DNA of 64,000 bases from Hirsutella rhossiliensis (taxonomy: Eukaryota > Ascomycota > Sordariomycetes > Hypocreales > Ophiocordycipitaceae): assembly GCF_020360975.1 (NCBI RefSeq), contig NW_025408670.1, forward strand, positions 2,728,001 to 2,792,000. Direction: 5' to 3'. The position numbers and the translations under genes are program-made. Under the pieces are notes generated by a model, which was given only the letters and a program-made list of their open reading frames with translations, did not search any database and had not been told where the DNA came from. The first letter of the stretch is position 1; the number at the start of each line of letters is the position of its first letter. Positions 1-13,549 of the stretch are shown piece after piece.

Positions 1-2560
1 CCCTCCTAGACCTTTTTTTAGGCTATAATTAGATCCCTCTTAATATTAAAAGCCGTGACTTAACGATATTCGCGATACCTATTAGCCTCTTACGTATATA
101 TATACTCCCTTAAGGGGCTATAAACTTAGTCGGCTAATTTATAAGGATAATATAAAGAATCCTATAAGACCTTATACCGAATATCTATAGGAATTTCCTC
201 GATAATATAGGTATTAAGGGGCCCGATATAACGTATAATAATAAAGAGGTAGCGCTAGGAGTAAGGAGATTTATCTTCGAACACCTTATTAACCTCGATA
301 AAGTCCTAGTTAACGTCGAACTCTCCGGTTATACGATTACGGGGGCTAAATCGAAATTCTACTAGTAAGCGACCGAAGTTATCGGTTATATCTATAGAAT
401 AAATAGAAGGTGCCCCGTAGAAGCTAAAGTTATTAAAATTAAGGAATAGATAAGATACCTTAATATAACGTATATTAGAGCTTTCCTTAGTATCGTAGGA
501 TACTATCGAATCTAAATTAGATAGTTCGCTATCTTAGTAAAACCCCTTATAGACCTACTAAAGAAAGAAGTCTATTAGGAATAGGGAGACGAATAAGTAA
601 AAGCGATAGCTGCCTTAAGGAAGCTATTACTAATCTAGTCTTTTTAGTATCCCTCGACGTCGGCCTAGGAAGAGGAGACATTATTCTAATATATAATACT
701 AGTCTGCTCGGCTAGGGGGCAGTCTTAATATAAATCGTCGACGGAAAGAAGCGCCTTATAAGGTTCGAAAGTAGAACGTAGTTACTAGTAGAAACTAAAT
801 ATAATACGATAAAGAGGGAGTATAGGGCTATATTAAGTGCGCTTAAGAGACTAAGAATATACCTATATAGCGTATATTTTATCCTAGAAACTAACGTATA
901 GGTCCTAGTTAATTAACTAAAAGGTGCCCTTAAAGACGTCCCTAGAGCTATAGTAACTCGCTAGATAAGCTATATTTTCCTCTTTAACTTTACTATACGA
1001 TACGTCGAAGGTAAGAAGAATAGCGTAGCCGACGGACTCTTAAGAAAGCCTAAAGGACCTTCTAACGTATTAGATAGGGAAATAGAAGGCGATATTAAAG
1101 AATTTATAGACTTTTACTTAAACGTAGTATAAGGGACTAAGCTATAAGGGGACTACTTAAAGGAATTAAGGATAATTACGAACTTCCTTTAAACGTTAAA
1201 ACGGCCGGAGGGCCTTTCTAAATAAGACTATAGGAAGCTACGTCTAAAGAGTCTAAGTTTCTACGTTAAAGATTAGAAGCTTTAGCGACTCCCTAGGAAG
1301 GAAGAAAGGGGACCTATACTAGTCGTAGACGACCTAAAAGAACGGAAAAGGATTATCGTAAAGTACTACGCGTAAATAGGGTATAAAGGACGATAAGTTA
1401 TATATACGTTCGTAAAAGATAGGTATTAGTAGGCTAGCTTTTAGAACGATATTGGGAGCTATAACTAAATTTATACTCTTTATTATTTATAGGTATAGCG
1501 TAATACTATACGCTATAATTAATAGAGGGCCCGAAATAAAGAAAGACTTTAAGTATATCCTAGAGGATATAGGCATTAAAGTTATCTAAACTTTAGTATA
1601 TAATCTAAAGGCGAACGCGGTAGTAGAATAAGGGTACTAGAGGTTAATAATAGCGCTTATAAAAATAGCGGAGAAAAAGGGTAAGTAGATTAGATACCTT
1701 AACTAGGCAATCCTTATAGACCGAATAGTAGTTAGAGAGTCTCACGGAATATTAGCTTTCTACCTACTATATAGATAGGAACTAGTACTACCTCTTAAGG
1801 TAGAATACCCGACTTAGCGACTAATTAACTAGGATAAAGTAAAGATAAAAGAAGAATTATTTAAAGTACGAGTATAAGTTTTAGAAAGGAAAGAGAAAGA
1901 TATAGAAAAAGCTAAGAAAAGAGTAATAAGATATCGGAATCGATTAGTAGAGAGAATAAATAAAGCTAATAAGTATACGATAAGGAAAGAAAGCCTATAA
2001 CCTAGAGACCTTATCTTACTATTCGACGTAAGACGATTAAATAATCTAGGGAGGTAAGCTAAGTATTAGATAAGGTAGAACGGTCCCTTTCGAGTAGTAT
2101 CGCGCTTAGAGTAGTTTAGGGCGTATAGGATTAAGACTTTAGATAAAATCGTGCTCGATAAGACAATCCTAGGAGAGTATTTAAAGAAGTTTAAAAAGGA
2201 TAAGGAAGGTTAGTAGTACTCTACTAAGGACGACTAGTTGCTCTAAGATAAGATTACTCTCGATAAGAGGAGGAAGGAAGAAATAATAAACGAAGTAGAT
2301 AATTTACTACTCCTACTAAGTAGAGAAGCCTTAGATTAGATAGTGCTATAGTCGTAACGACTCCTTAATAAACCTTAGAAGGATTAAAGCTAGGAAGAGG
2401 AAGAAGAGCGACTATAGATACCTAAGAAAGGCCTAAGGCATACGATCGAGGTTTAGCTACCGTAACTTAGTAAAGTAAAAAAGGATCTTTATACTAGAGC
2501 CCTAAAGACGCTAATCTAATAAGAAAAGAAGGAGGTAAAAAGGAGCTAAGGAGGAAAAGG
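1..2560 (+). pseudogene. Ty3/Gypsy pol relic, RIP-inactivated, cut by window edge
   Basis: Reading TAG/TAA as former CAG/CAA/TGG gives a Gypsy pol in one direction. The end of the reverse transcriptase and its linker (RxFLxxVGYYR-like) lies near 390-580. RNase H, with a readable run TNVQVLVN-like and ending in VEGKKNSVADGL, lies near 640-1,060. An integrase zinc-binding region lies near 1,330-1,440, and the integrase core and tail at about 1,500-2,250. The start of the element is outside the window and no LTR was identified. The family differs from elements A-D. The frame is interpreted by reversing RIP, so single residues are uncertain. Confidence 0.7.
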
Positions 2561-4581
2561 CGGTAAAGATAAAAATCTATAACTATCGTAAGAAGTACGC
2601 TAGAACCTAACTAGTAACTAGGACACCGTCTAACTATCTAATTAAAGGACGACTATAGTAGCCGAGATATTTATAAGTGCCCTACCTACTACCTTATCGT
2701 TTTAAATTTTCTACCTAAGGCTCCTTAAGTAGATAAAGATAATACTTCCTACCCTTCCCTAATAATAGCCTACCCTCTACTACCTTAAAGAAGGCGAATA
2801 GAGATATAATTAAATAATAAAATAAGAAAACGAATATTCTTACTACTTACCTCCCTTAAGAATAAGAGTTTTTACTTTATAGATAGGGACGTTTATTCTT
2901 TATTATAGAGGGGGAGACCCGCTATAGCGAAAATAAACGCGCCTATAAGATAAATTTTAATATATTTTCGACTTACTAAATTAAACGCGTATTACCTTAA
3001 GAGAAAAACTTTTACCGCTAAAGATAGCGACTAAACGAGGCTACCTACTCCCGGTAAACCTACTATAGACTACTATAAAGCGAACTTAAAGACTATCTAA
3101 TTATTACTTAAGAGAGAGCTCGTTAAACCTATATAATCTCTTTTTAAGTAAGATAGGCGTAAGGTTAATTTCCTCCCCTTCCTCTAAATCCTTAGTAGGA
3201 CTAAAGGGATTAAGGATATTACGAAGAAGATAAGGGGCGGTCTTATTACTAATATACTTATCGTAAAATTTATTAGTCTCGAGGTCGGTACGGAAATTAT
3301 AACTATATATACGGTTAGCGAATCTATTAAGGTCGTAAGCAGCCCTACGGTATCTAGGGAAGTGCCGCTATTCGTAAACGGGCGCCTTAGTTAAATCCTA
3401 GACGTAGTTAGCGTAAGAACCGCTAGCAGTGCCTAGAAGAGAGATATACTTATAAAAAGGAAATATAACGTACTTATAAGCGGAAGTTATAGTTATTTAA
3501 TAAGTTCGAATATACCCTTAATAAAGGCGAGGATTACGAGTTCTATATAAAGCAATTAGGACTACTCAAGAGTATTCTTACCGCCCCGAACTAAGCTAAG
3601 AAAAGAAGTATCCGCGCGGATAAGCGATTTCTATAAGGATATAGGTTACTAGCCGACGTCTATAATAAAGGGTATAGAAGACGATTTAATTATACCGACC
3701 TAGCGTGCTCTCGAGAAAGTAGGAGAGAGGGGAGCGACCGCGCGCTTTAACCCTAACGATATCGGGAGCTTTTAATAGAACCCGTAACTAAAAGGCGATT
3801 TCTACGTAAATTAGAAACCCTTAGTAACCGATATTATTTCTACTATAGACCTAGGTCTCGAAGTAACTATAGATCTATAGAAGAAGACGGTTAGAACGAG
3901 CTAAGTAAGATTAGATAAGTTAGATAGTCGTTACTTAAAAGTACTCTATATAAAGAGGAAAGACCTTAGTGCGATAATTCTAAGTAAGAAGAGTAGTAGT
4001 AACGAGGGAAGGTCGTAGAAGAGTAGTTAAAGAGAGGTTAACGATATCTAGTAGCTCTTTAGTTTCGAGTTTAGCGGTCTTATAAGATATAATAAAGAAG
4101 AAGAGGTAATCGTAAAAGGAGAAGATAAAAGGTAGCGGTCTAGAGAAATAAAGAAGATAGAGGAGAGAAGAGGGAGAAGAGGAATAGAGAGAGTAAAGAG
4201 GAAAAGAAAAGGGCGGGGATTAGATAGCTCCTTAATCGATAACTAGTAAAAGAAGCTATTTAGGCGCAACCGCTAAACACGCCCGAGACTTTACTACTAT
4301 AGAGGCCGGCTAAAGTAACTAATAACCGCGCGCTCTAACGACTATTTATTCCTCTCGCTATACCCTCCTTCTTCCTTCTTTCTTCTTCCTTCTATATATA
4401 TATATATATATATATACTCTATACGCTTCCTTACTTATAACGATCCCCTCTACTAATATAACTCCTATATATATATATAATACCCTCTTAGCCTCTTAGC
4501 GTTATAACTCGAAACTACTTACCCTAACTATCTAATCTTAGCTTCTCCCTCTCTTTCGCTTACTCTACCTTTTCCTAAGAT
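2561..4581. other. Unassigned RIP-mutated sequence
   Basis: RIP-mutated DNA follows the Gypsy pol relic. Purine-rich stretches near 3,900-4,240 could be degraded gag or pol tail, but no domain can be named. A run of TA repeats lies at about 4,394-4,416, next to a CTT-rich tract. No gene is seen. Confidence 0.5.
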
Positions 4582-7170
4582 ATAGCGGCGAACCTAAATA
4601 GCATCCTAGGCCCGGCTATAGACCTCCCTAAGGATACCGCTATCTTCTTTAGCGTACTACTATTTAGGAGTAGGAGCTCTATTTTACTTACTTACTATAG
4701 CGAAGTTAAAGTAGAAGGCGGCGAAGGGCGCTTCTACGCTAAAGATAAGGAAAGGTTCGTAGACTAAGACCGACGAGACGTTTATAGGCAGAAGTAACCT
4801 CCTTAGTATATCTATAGAGATCGTTAGCACCCGATACTAACGGGCCCTATTAAGCGGCGGGATATTACCCTCGAAGACGCTCGGATAATATATAAGGGCG
4901 TTAAAAAGATAAATAGATTCGCTAGGAATAAGGCCCGCTAGGAAGAGTATATCGTCGATATATATAACTTTCTTCGTAGAGCTATCGATAAACGATAGGC
5001 TACGAGCTTCGGCCTTAGCGCGATAATTAAAATCTTAATAAGAGGTATCGAGAACGCGGTATACCCCTTACCTTACCCGCTATCGGTTTATACCGACTAC
5101 TAGGGGGAACCTATCGAAGATATAGAAGATAGATATAAGAAGTACTATAAATGCCTAAATAACGGGGAGTATTTAATTAAGTTTACCGCTCCTACCTTTA
5201 ACCTTAGTTACTTCGCGTATAAACGAAGGTATATAACTAGAGTTATTAACTTTTCGGTAGGTATAAACGAAGGGGGACTCTACTAAGGGGCGTTCCTCTA
5301 GGACTATAGAGAAGGAAACCTAGTCGTTTTTAATGCTTAGAAAGAGGGATAATACGCTAGACTCTATGCGTTCCTATAAGTATAGCGGCAGTTTCTTTAT
5401 ATCCTCTAAGTTCCTTATAACTTTACCTATACGCTAGTCCCGTATACCGCCTAGTAAGAAGGGTAGGAATACGGCTACTTAGCCTTAATAATAATCTAAT
5501 ACTAGGTTAGAGGCATAGTTAGGCTATGCCTTAAGATAATTAAATAGCGATGCCTAAAAGTTAAAGTGATTCTAAAGTAAAGGTATAGAGTAACGTAAGA
5601 AGCCCCGTAGATAGACGAGATCTTATACCAAGACTAGTATTTCTTTAAGCCGGACGAGAGGATAAGTATAAAAGGCTACGTCGATAGGCTAATATACGGA
5701 ATCTAAGCCGTCGTAGCGAACGAGCTTAATTATACGTAAGCGATATTATAGGGCGGTAGAGTTTCTTAGTAGTTTAATAGCGGGGTTAGACGACTATAAA
5801 GGATACTATCTAATTAAGGTCTAACGACTTTTAGCGGAGTCTTTCTTATAAGGATTCCTAGGAGCGAGCGGATTTACCGATATAACCGTATTATCTTAGG
5901 AGACTAGGAAGAATAAGACCTCTAGGAAGTCCCGGAGGTAGTTAACCTCCTAGATAGGCCTACTAGATAGAAACTACCGCTCTAAAAAGACGTAGAACTA
6001 GCTTATACGGCGAGGAAAGCGAGAAAGGAGCTATCTACGCTAGCTGCCCTTATAGAGTAACCTAACCCGATTGCTTAAGCTATACGCGGTTTCTTTATAA
6101 AACTTCTCCTTAAAAAGACCCCTAACTATCTAATTACGCCGATAGGAATTAAGAATAGACCTAGTCCTTCGTTACCTTAAGCGTTAACTAAATCGAGCTC
6201 CTTATCTAAACTAAGCAGCCTTTCCCTAAGTAACCTCGAGATAGGATCCCCGCCCTAGAGCCTATAAAAGAGAGAGCTAAGCGCCCCTACTAGTCCCTTT
6301 ATCTATATAGAAATAACGCCTTTATTCTCCCCCTTTAATATATAGCTAATTAGGCCTACTCCTCGCCCGCTACTAACGGCTCCTCTAAACGTATAAAGGA
6401 GCGAAAGACTTATAACCGCTCCCCCGCCGATAACCTAATAAGGAGCTAGTAGGGAAGAAAGGTAGATAGCCCGGCTACCTACTCGCCCTAAGACCCCGAA
6501 ATTACTAGGCGCTTAGTTAATTACCCTAAGGCCGAAGACTCTAGTAACGCTTACGGCACGCCCCGTTACTCCCTAGAAACGAAGTATAGCAATAGCTTCT
6601 CTGGCTATAGTCCCTATAAGGTTTATACCGGGCTTTAAACCCTCTTAGGTCGAAGGAGTTAAAAACCTAGGAATATATTAGAACTACCGCTAGGATATTA
6701 ACGACTATAATTCTATATATTTACGTAGGACTACTAGTAACGCGATAACGATTAGCCTATAAGACTCTATAGCTTATCTAATCTAGCCGTACCTAAAGCT
6801 ATAGACTAGTAAAGACGCTAACTACTTCGTTTCCCTAACGCCCCCGGGAATAATAAGCGCGAATACTTAGGAGCGTATATAGGGGGTAGTAGATAATTAT
6901 CTAAAGAAGGAAGTACGCGAGTAAAGATAGGAAAGAGCTAAACGAGTAGCTCGTAGGCAAAGGGAGGAATAAAGAACGCGAAGGGAAAGGATTATAGTAA
7001 AGGAGAAAAGTTCTATTAATAGTTTATTTGCTTGCTTATATGCTTAGGAAGAGAGCCTTGCCCGTTATTATCGCGCCCTTTCCGTTAGTATCTTAGGTCG
7101 GAAAGTCGCTAGGGAGGAGTTTAACGGGCAAGATTATACCCCTATAGATATTAGCCCGTTAAAGGGATAA
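4582..7170 (+). pseudogene. Large RIP-degraded frame of unknown function (about 862 codons)
   Basis: I do not recognise this frame. It runs from an ATA (probable former ATG) at 4,582 to TAA at 7,168, and every interruption is TAA or TAG, which RIP makes from CAA, CAG or TGG. The inferred product begins with an AANLNSILGPAIDLPKD-like segment. It then has a charged, Tyr/Arg-rich body, a Pro/Ser/Thr-rich middle (about 6,180-6,560) and a strongly basic, Arg/Glu-rich segment near 6,900-7,020 (KKEVRE...RAKRVARR). It lacks reverse transcriptase, integrase or transposase motifs that I can see. Stop frequency alone is weak evidence in RIPed DNA; the choice of frame rests mainly on its protein-like composition. 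It could be a gag-type protein, an accessory transposon protein or a captured host gene. Confidence 0.35.
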
Positions 7171-10100
7171 GACCCCTAGCACCCCCCCCCCCCTCTCTAA
7201 CTTTCTTCTAAGTATACTTAAAGGCGTTATAAAGACCTCGATTATCTAATTAGGCATTATCTTTAATTATAGTTAATTTAAATTTTTGTTTTTCCCCTTT
7301 AAAGTAGATGCCGCTAGTTGCGCGACTCTAGTAGAAACGAAGAGGCATAGAGTAAAGAAATCTCTAAGACTCGTATTTATAACCTAAAGCCTATAGAGCT
7401 ATATATAGACTAAGTAATTAGATAATTGTGTAGTTAATTGCTCTGCTAATCCTTTGCTACGTACTACGCGTGCTTTAGGTATATACCCTCGTCCCCGTTA
7501 AATTACTTAAAAGGCTAAATAAGGAATAGGCCGCTTAATAAAATACTAAGGAAAACGCAATTTAATAATACTAAACTACCTTTTACCCTACTAACTTCCC
7601 GCTTTAGTTTAATAAGGTAATAACGCTAGACTATTATAAGGGCCTCCTTAAGTATATTAGTATAGTAATTACTTAAATATATATAAGAAAGATCGGGCTT
7701 AATAACTTCCTCTTTAACTAATACGTCCTTAGTATAGTTTTACTAATATATACCTATAAATGAAAATAGGATACTATCTACTATATAATAATCGACTATT
7801 TATTAATAGTAAAAGTAAGGGAGTCCTTCTTAATATAGGCCTAAGATATAAGTAATATAAGAGTAGGCCTTTAAGGGAAAAAGATAGCGGCGCCGCTAGC
7901 GTAATAGTTCCTTTACTTAAGTAGGCTTTATTAGTTCGAGCTAGCTTAGAGGCTATATATAAATATACTAAATAATAAGACTAAGGTCGCGCTAAGGATA
8001 AAGCGGCCTTAACTAAAACTACCTTAGCTAACTACTTCCCTTACTAAGGCGATCTAAGAAGGGAGAGGACTTATAATAATAAGACTATAGCTTTAACTAA
8101 ACTAAACCTAAACTAAGCGTAAACCTTACTAATTAAACTATAGACTAAATAGAATTAATATAACTTAACTAAACTAACTTTAATAGCTATAAAATAAGAC
8201 TTACTATTAAAAGACTATAACTAAATAAGACTTAACCTAGAACTAAATTAAGATAGAGTTAATAACTAGCCCCCCTTTAAACTATAACCTTAGCTTAGCT
8301 TATTAGTAGTAATATCTATTTTATTATCGCGGCGGGAATAATAAGACCCCCTTAAAGTAGTATATAGGGTATAAGAGGGAGTAACCTAAGGCTTATAAGG
8401 AGTATAAGGACTACTACTACTATAAGAAGCTTAATAATAACTAAATAGACCTAACCTTAAACTTAAACTAAAGCTAGCTTAAATAGCTAGCTTATAAGAT
8501 AAAGTAATAACTAAGGTCTATACTAAGGTAAGACTTATACTAGCGGCGGTATAGAGGCGTTCGCTATAGCTTATACTATAACCTTAGATTTAATTAAGGT
8601 TAAGATTAATAATAATCTTAGCTAAGACTAAACCGCGATAGCTATAAAGATATTACTAGATAAAGTTAAGAGCGCTAGTAAGATTAGTAGGCGATATAAG
8701 ATAGGGACGCTTTAAGGCAAGCTTAGTACTAAGAGAACTACTAGGCTATAGCTTAGCGTTAAAGGGAAATATAGTAAGCTCCTAAGCTAGCTTTACGATA
8801 GCTATAAGTATAGCGATAATAATAGACTCCTTAACCTTAGCCTTAAATAAGGCCTTAAATACGGCTACTACCTTACCCTTACCTTTACCCTTTTTTTTAT
8901 TAGAAAGAACTAAGGCTAGAACGGGCCTAGTAAGACTAATAAGATTAAAACTACTATCCTTACTATTAAAGCTATTACTAGTAATAAGATAGAAATAGTT
9001 AGTAAGATTATTAACCGTTATAAGAGTCTTTTAGGTAACTAAAAGTAACTTAGGCCTAACTTAAGCTAAGATCTTAATAGTATCGCTAAACTTACTTAAG
9101 TGCTTTTTTAAAGACTTATATATATAATAAGTATTATTTATAAAATAAGTAAAAGCTAATATAAGTATCTTAATATTCTTAGTAACTATAGCTAAACTAA
9201 GGGTAGACTTACTTAACGCGCCCTTACTTTTAATAGTAAGGGCTTTTTAACTAGCGTAAATATAAGTTTCTAGAGTAGCGTAATAAAAGCGCTCTTATAC
9301 TAAACCCTTAATAAGGGAAAGGCTATTAACCTTAGACTATACTTAGTAAAGGGTATAAGTAGCCTCCTTACCCTTAAAGGTAATCTAGAATATAGATTAG
9401 TATTAAACTTAAATAATATTATAATAGGAAAGGGTTACTTACTTAATAATAAGACTAATTAAAGTTAGCGTAAGTAATATATACTTTAGCCTTTATAGCT
9501 ATTAAAGTTAGCTAAAAATACTAAAAGTAAGACTAACTAAAGATAAAGCTAAGCTTAATACTTATAAGATTAGTTTTAATAGCTAGTAAAGGACTTATAA
9601 GTAAGCTTATTAATAAGATACTTAATATATATAAAATATAAAATAAAGCGCTTTAATCCTACTACTATAGCGACTTTCTTATAAAGAGAGGGTTTTAAAG
9701 GAAGTAAGCCGCTACTACTTAAGTTAGCTTCTTAGTTAGATATTATAATATAGTAATAAGCGAACTAGATATAGTATTAAGGAGACCTAGAGTTATAGAA
9801 ATAAGGTAAGCGAGGTAGTAGTTAGGCCTATAAAAGAGATAAATAATAAAGAGATAGGAGGAAGTATATATAAAACTAAAGAAGGAGGGTAGGTATATAT
9901 AGGCGCGAGCTAAGCGCGCGTAATTAATAACTATAAGATAGAAGGTAAATATAGGCCGCTATACCCTTAATCGGGAAGTCGCGTAGCTAGATAGGAACCG
10001 ATTTATAATTAATAGAGCCGGCCGACCGAATTTTAATTAGCTAGCCTTACCTAAGAGCGACCTATATTAGCGCCCGGCCTAGTAACCGGATATTACCTAC

Positions 10101-10350
10101 CCTACTAACTAATAGACTAATAAGCTAACGCGACCGCGGCTATATAGCTATAATATAAAAGCTATAGTAAATAAAGGCGCTCGCGAGTTAGGCCCTTAAA
10201 GAGAGACTACTACCTATAACCCTAGGCTTAGGCTAGTAAGCTTAGGCTATAGCCGCTTAGGATAGTAGCGGCTATAGCCTAAGAGGGCCTATACTAAGAT
10301 ATAATAGTATAAGAGGAGCCTATAGTAGCTAGCGTAAATTTCTTATATAT
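7171..10350. other. Unassigned RIP-mutated sequence with a possible Leu/Gln-rich frame
   Basis: A C-homopolymer lies near 7,181-7,193. From about 7,901 to 9,430 the plus strand has a frame rich in Leu, Lys, Ile and former Gln codons, interrupted only by TAA/TAG. I cannot assign it to a family, and RIPed low-complexity DNA can mimic this. No LTR or terminal repeat was recognised. Confidence 0.35.
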
Positions 10351-10494
10351 TACTATTATAACCTCGTTTAAAGTAAACCTATACTAAAAGAGAGGAGGGT
10401 TTTCCCTTAAGTACTTTAGTTTTTTCCTCTTATTCAATATTAAAGTTTTAAATACCTTTAGCTAGGTCCTTAGTATAATCTTAATAATAATAAT
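10351..10494 (+). repeat. Flanking repeat X, first copy (uninterrupted)
   Basis: This roughly 144-bp segment begins TACTATTATAACC and ends in an AAT/TAA-rich run. It recurs in the same direction as 11,774-11,805 plus 29,779-29,894, where element B splits it. Two direct copies flank about 1.28 kb, so X may be the LTR of a small RIPed element. It provides the empty-site sequence that defines where B inserted. Confidence 0.6.
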
Positions 10495-11773
10495 ACCTTA
10501 CTTATAATACTTATTATAGTAAAAAAAAGAGCTTTTAGCTTAACTTATAATAATAAAGGTAAGTTTAATAAGAAAGAAAAGAGGCTAAGAGCCCTTACTA
10601 TTAATAAATAAAAATAAAAGCTTTATAAACTCTATAATCTTAATAGCTATAGTATTAAAAAATACTAAAGCGTTAACTTAAAAAGCGCTACTAGTTAATA
10701 GCTTAAGGAAAGGGTAGATATTATAAAAAAGAACCTTTAAGATCTAAAGATTACTAAGAAGGTAGAAAAACTTAAAGGAAAAAAAAAGACTATATATTAA
10801 GAAGATAATAAAGATAATTAACTTATATAAATAATAAGAAATGTTTTAATCTTATCTTTCCTTATTAATCTTATTAATTAAACTAAAGGATTATTTACTA
10901 TTAATTCCTACCTTTTATATTATTCTTTAATCTTTAAATCTAGATTTATAATTTATATCTTTATTAAGATTACTTAATTTATTAACTTTTATATAGCTTA
11001 AGAAAGAGACTTCCTTTAAGCTAGTAAAGAAAAAGTCCTTATTTAAGGATATAGTAATATTAATATCTAAGTTAAGACTTTAATAGGACTAAAGGTACTT
11101 AAGCTACTTAATACTACTTATTATAAGAATTTTACTTATAACCTTATCTCTTACTAGCTACTTAAGAAATAAGATATTTAATAAGATAAAGACCTAAGTA
11201 AGAAACTAAGCTTATATACCCTTAACTAAAGTATTATTAGCTTTATAAAATAATACTATAGTTAATTTATATTTAAATATATTCCTTAATATTTCTTAAA
11301 GTAAGTATTTTTTACTTACTAAAATATATTTAATTCCTTTATTAAGTAAAAGCCTTAAAAGGTATTAGCTAAGGTATAGTATTTATTACTAAGATACCTT
11401 AGACTTAAGGCCTTATAATACTTTATTAACTACTTTAAAGGAGTTAAAATTAAAGGAATTACTACTATATAATATAATAATTATAAGATAGTAAAGGTAA
11501 AATAAATAATTTAATAAGAGCTTTATATTATAAACTATTATAAAGGTAAGAGACTAGTAATTAATTTTTATAACCTTTAGCTTAATTTAAAAGGATTTAA
11601 CTCCTTAATACTTTTTATTAATAAAGTAAGTAGCTCTTTTTAAAACTATTATCTTTAAGATTAAAAAGCTAATATTATTATTACTACCTTTAAATATACT
11701 ATTAATTACCTTATTAATAAATTTAACTTTAAGGTTAAAGTTATTAAATATAATAATAAACTAATATATATAC
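10495..11773. other. AT-rich interior of the X-flanked unit
   Basis: About 1.28 kb of very AT-rich RIPed sequence lies between the two copies of repeat X. No protein domain is recognised. If X is an LTR, this would be a short, possibly non-autonomous interior. Confidence 0.4.
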
Positions 11774-11805
11774 TACTATTATAACCTTATTTAAAGTAAA
11801 CCTAT
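11774..11805 (+). repeat. Left part of second X repeat, with left target duplication of element B
   Basis: This matches the first 32 bp or so of repeat X at 10,351. It stops at CCTAT (11,801-11,805), where element B begins; the repeat resumes after CTTAT (29,774-29,778). The two 5-mers differ by one C-to-T change, as expected of a RIPed target duplication. Confidence 0.65.
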
Positions 11806-11851
11806 TATAAGAGTCTTTAACTATTATAGGTTATAGGCTTAAGCTATAGCT

Positions 11852-12037
11852 TATTATAGAGTAGGTAAAGGCGTATACGTAGGTACCGTTTATAGGATAA
11901 TATTAATAAGCTATATAAAGCTCTCCTATACGCGGCTAGCCTATATATATACGTATAGGATCCGGCCCTTTATACGTAACTATATAGCTTAGGCCGTAGC
12001 CTAAGCCTATAACCTATAATAGTTAAAGACTCTTATA
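11852..12037 (-). repeat. 3' LTR of element A
   Basis: This 186-bp LTR is a near copy of 18,612-18,797 and of B's 3' LTR at 29,588-29,773. Its ends in element sense are TATAAGAGTC and CTATAATA, consistent with a RIPed TG...CA. Confidence 0.8.
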
Positions 12038-12472
12038 TAATGCCCTCCCTCGAGCGCGGCGCGGCGTTGCCCTATTAACGGCTTCTATACTATAGGGCCC
12101 GTGCCGCTAGCTCTACCCTACCTTTTTCGGTTAATCGTGCTAGCCCTACTAGCCCTATTATCCCTACGCCTATTAGCCTAGGTAGCCGGAACCGGGCTCT
12201 ATACTTATTAGCTAGCTAGCCGTTTAAATAAGGGCGTAACCTATTATATACGCCCCTAGGTAGCTAGCGGCCGGCCCGGACCTATATAAGCCTTAGGTTA
12301 CCTATCCCCTTAGCCTTAGGCAGCCTCCTTTACTTAAGGGTATATAAGGCGGTATCCCCCCCTTCCTCCTTCCTTTCCTTCTCCTCCTTCTTTAACTATA
12401 GTAGTAGTAGTAATAGGTAAGTTCTACTCTACCTAGGGCGTTAGTTCGTTCCTAGCTATATAGGCCGCTTTA

Positions 12473-13480
12473 TTAACGTATACTTATAGTAATAGCCGTA
12501 GTAATAATAATAGCCCTAATAATAATAACTTTAACTAATAAGTTCTCCGCCTTATAGAGCGGGAGGCCGTAATCCGTAATACTAACTTCTACGATAGATA
12601 TATCTATCTCCCCCTCCCCTGCTTCCTCCTTCTCGGAGCGTATAGAGTTATTCGTTAACGCCGTACTAAGCACGGCCGACGATAGCTCCGCCGCTACCGC
12701 TGCTCCTGCCCGCGCCCCCGCGACCGCGCCTACCGCCGCCGCCTCTGCCTCTACTACGCTAGCCGCCCTTACGTCGCCTTTCCGGGTAACGACGCCGTCC
12801 CTGCCGCCGGCTATAACGCCCGGCCCCTCTACCCCCGCCTCCGCTACTGCTACCCCTATAAGTCCGCTACTTAGCGAGCATAGTAGCTATTTTCCGCTAA
12901 CTTCTTAAAGTATAAACGCTAAGTATAGGCTAGAGCCGCCCGCGCGGCCCCCTATATATAGTACGCGTCGTAGGAGCTCCCCTATACTAACTAAGTCGGG
13001 CGCCGCCGTAGCGGTAGTTATTACTAGTACGCGCGTACCGGCCGCGCTTATAAGGCGGCGCCTCCTATCTTACTCGCTATAGTATCGGCTTAGAAGGCCG
13101 GCGCGTATAGGTAGGTATAAGGGGCTACTAAGAAGCGCCTTACCGCCGCCGCCGCCGCCTACCGTAATCTCTACGCCCTCGAGCGCTAGGGCCTCGTCCT
13201 TAAGTAAGTTCCTCTTATCTAGCTCTTCTACTTCCGCTACTAACTCTCCCGGTACTAGGGATACTACCTCTATCGCCCTATCGGCGGTCCCTTTAGCGTG
13301 CCGCCGCTGCCCCGCCGCTGCTACTAGCCGGGCCCCCCCCCTAGAGCCCCGGAGCCGCCGCTGCCGCGACTAGCTCGCGGGCCTAGAGGGCCGCCTAAGC
13401 GCCCTAGAGAGCGCCGCCGCCGCTAATAAGGTAGAGGAGGACGATAAGGATAAAGATAAGGATAACGATAAGGATAAGGA
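12473..13480 (-). pseudogene. Third reading frame (ORF3) of element A, between pol and the 3' LTR
   Basis: Downstream of pol in element sense lies a GC-rich, Ala/Gly/Val-rich frame. Its last 130 codons or so (from about 12,870 down to the stop at 12,473) are free of stops despite RIP, because GCG/GCC/GGC codons offer few CpA sites. The visible C-terminus runs through an acidic segment (SEKEEAGEGEIDISIVEV) and a hydrophobic, Ile-rich stretch just before the stop. The same frame occurs in copy B (about 28,436-29,150), so it belongs to the family. I see no protease, integrase or chromodomain motif. Its function is unknown; the hydrophobic end might be a membrane segment. Confidence 0.5.
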
Positions 13481-13549
13481 GTAGGTCTAGGTAGTCTAAG
13501 GGCTCCGCTTTAAAATAAACGCTATTTTTATCTTTACTTATATAATTAC

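Noticed and set aside
12473..12673. A 66-codon open frame inside the RIPed island as a stand-alone gene
   Set aside because: It is the surviving tail of ORF3 of element A; it has a matching copy in B and no start codon of its own.
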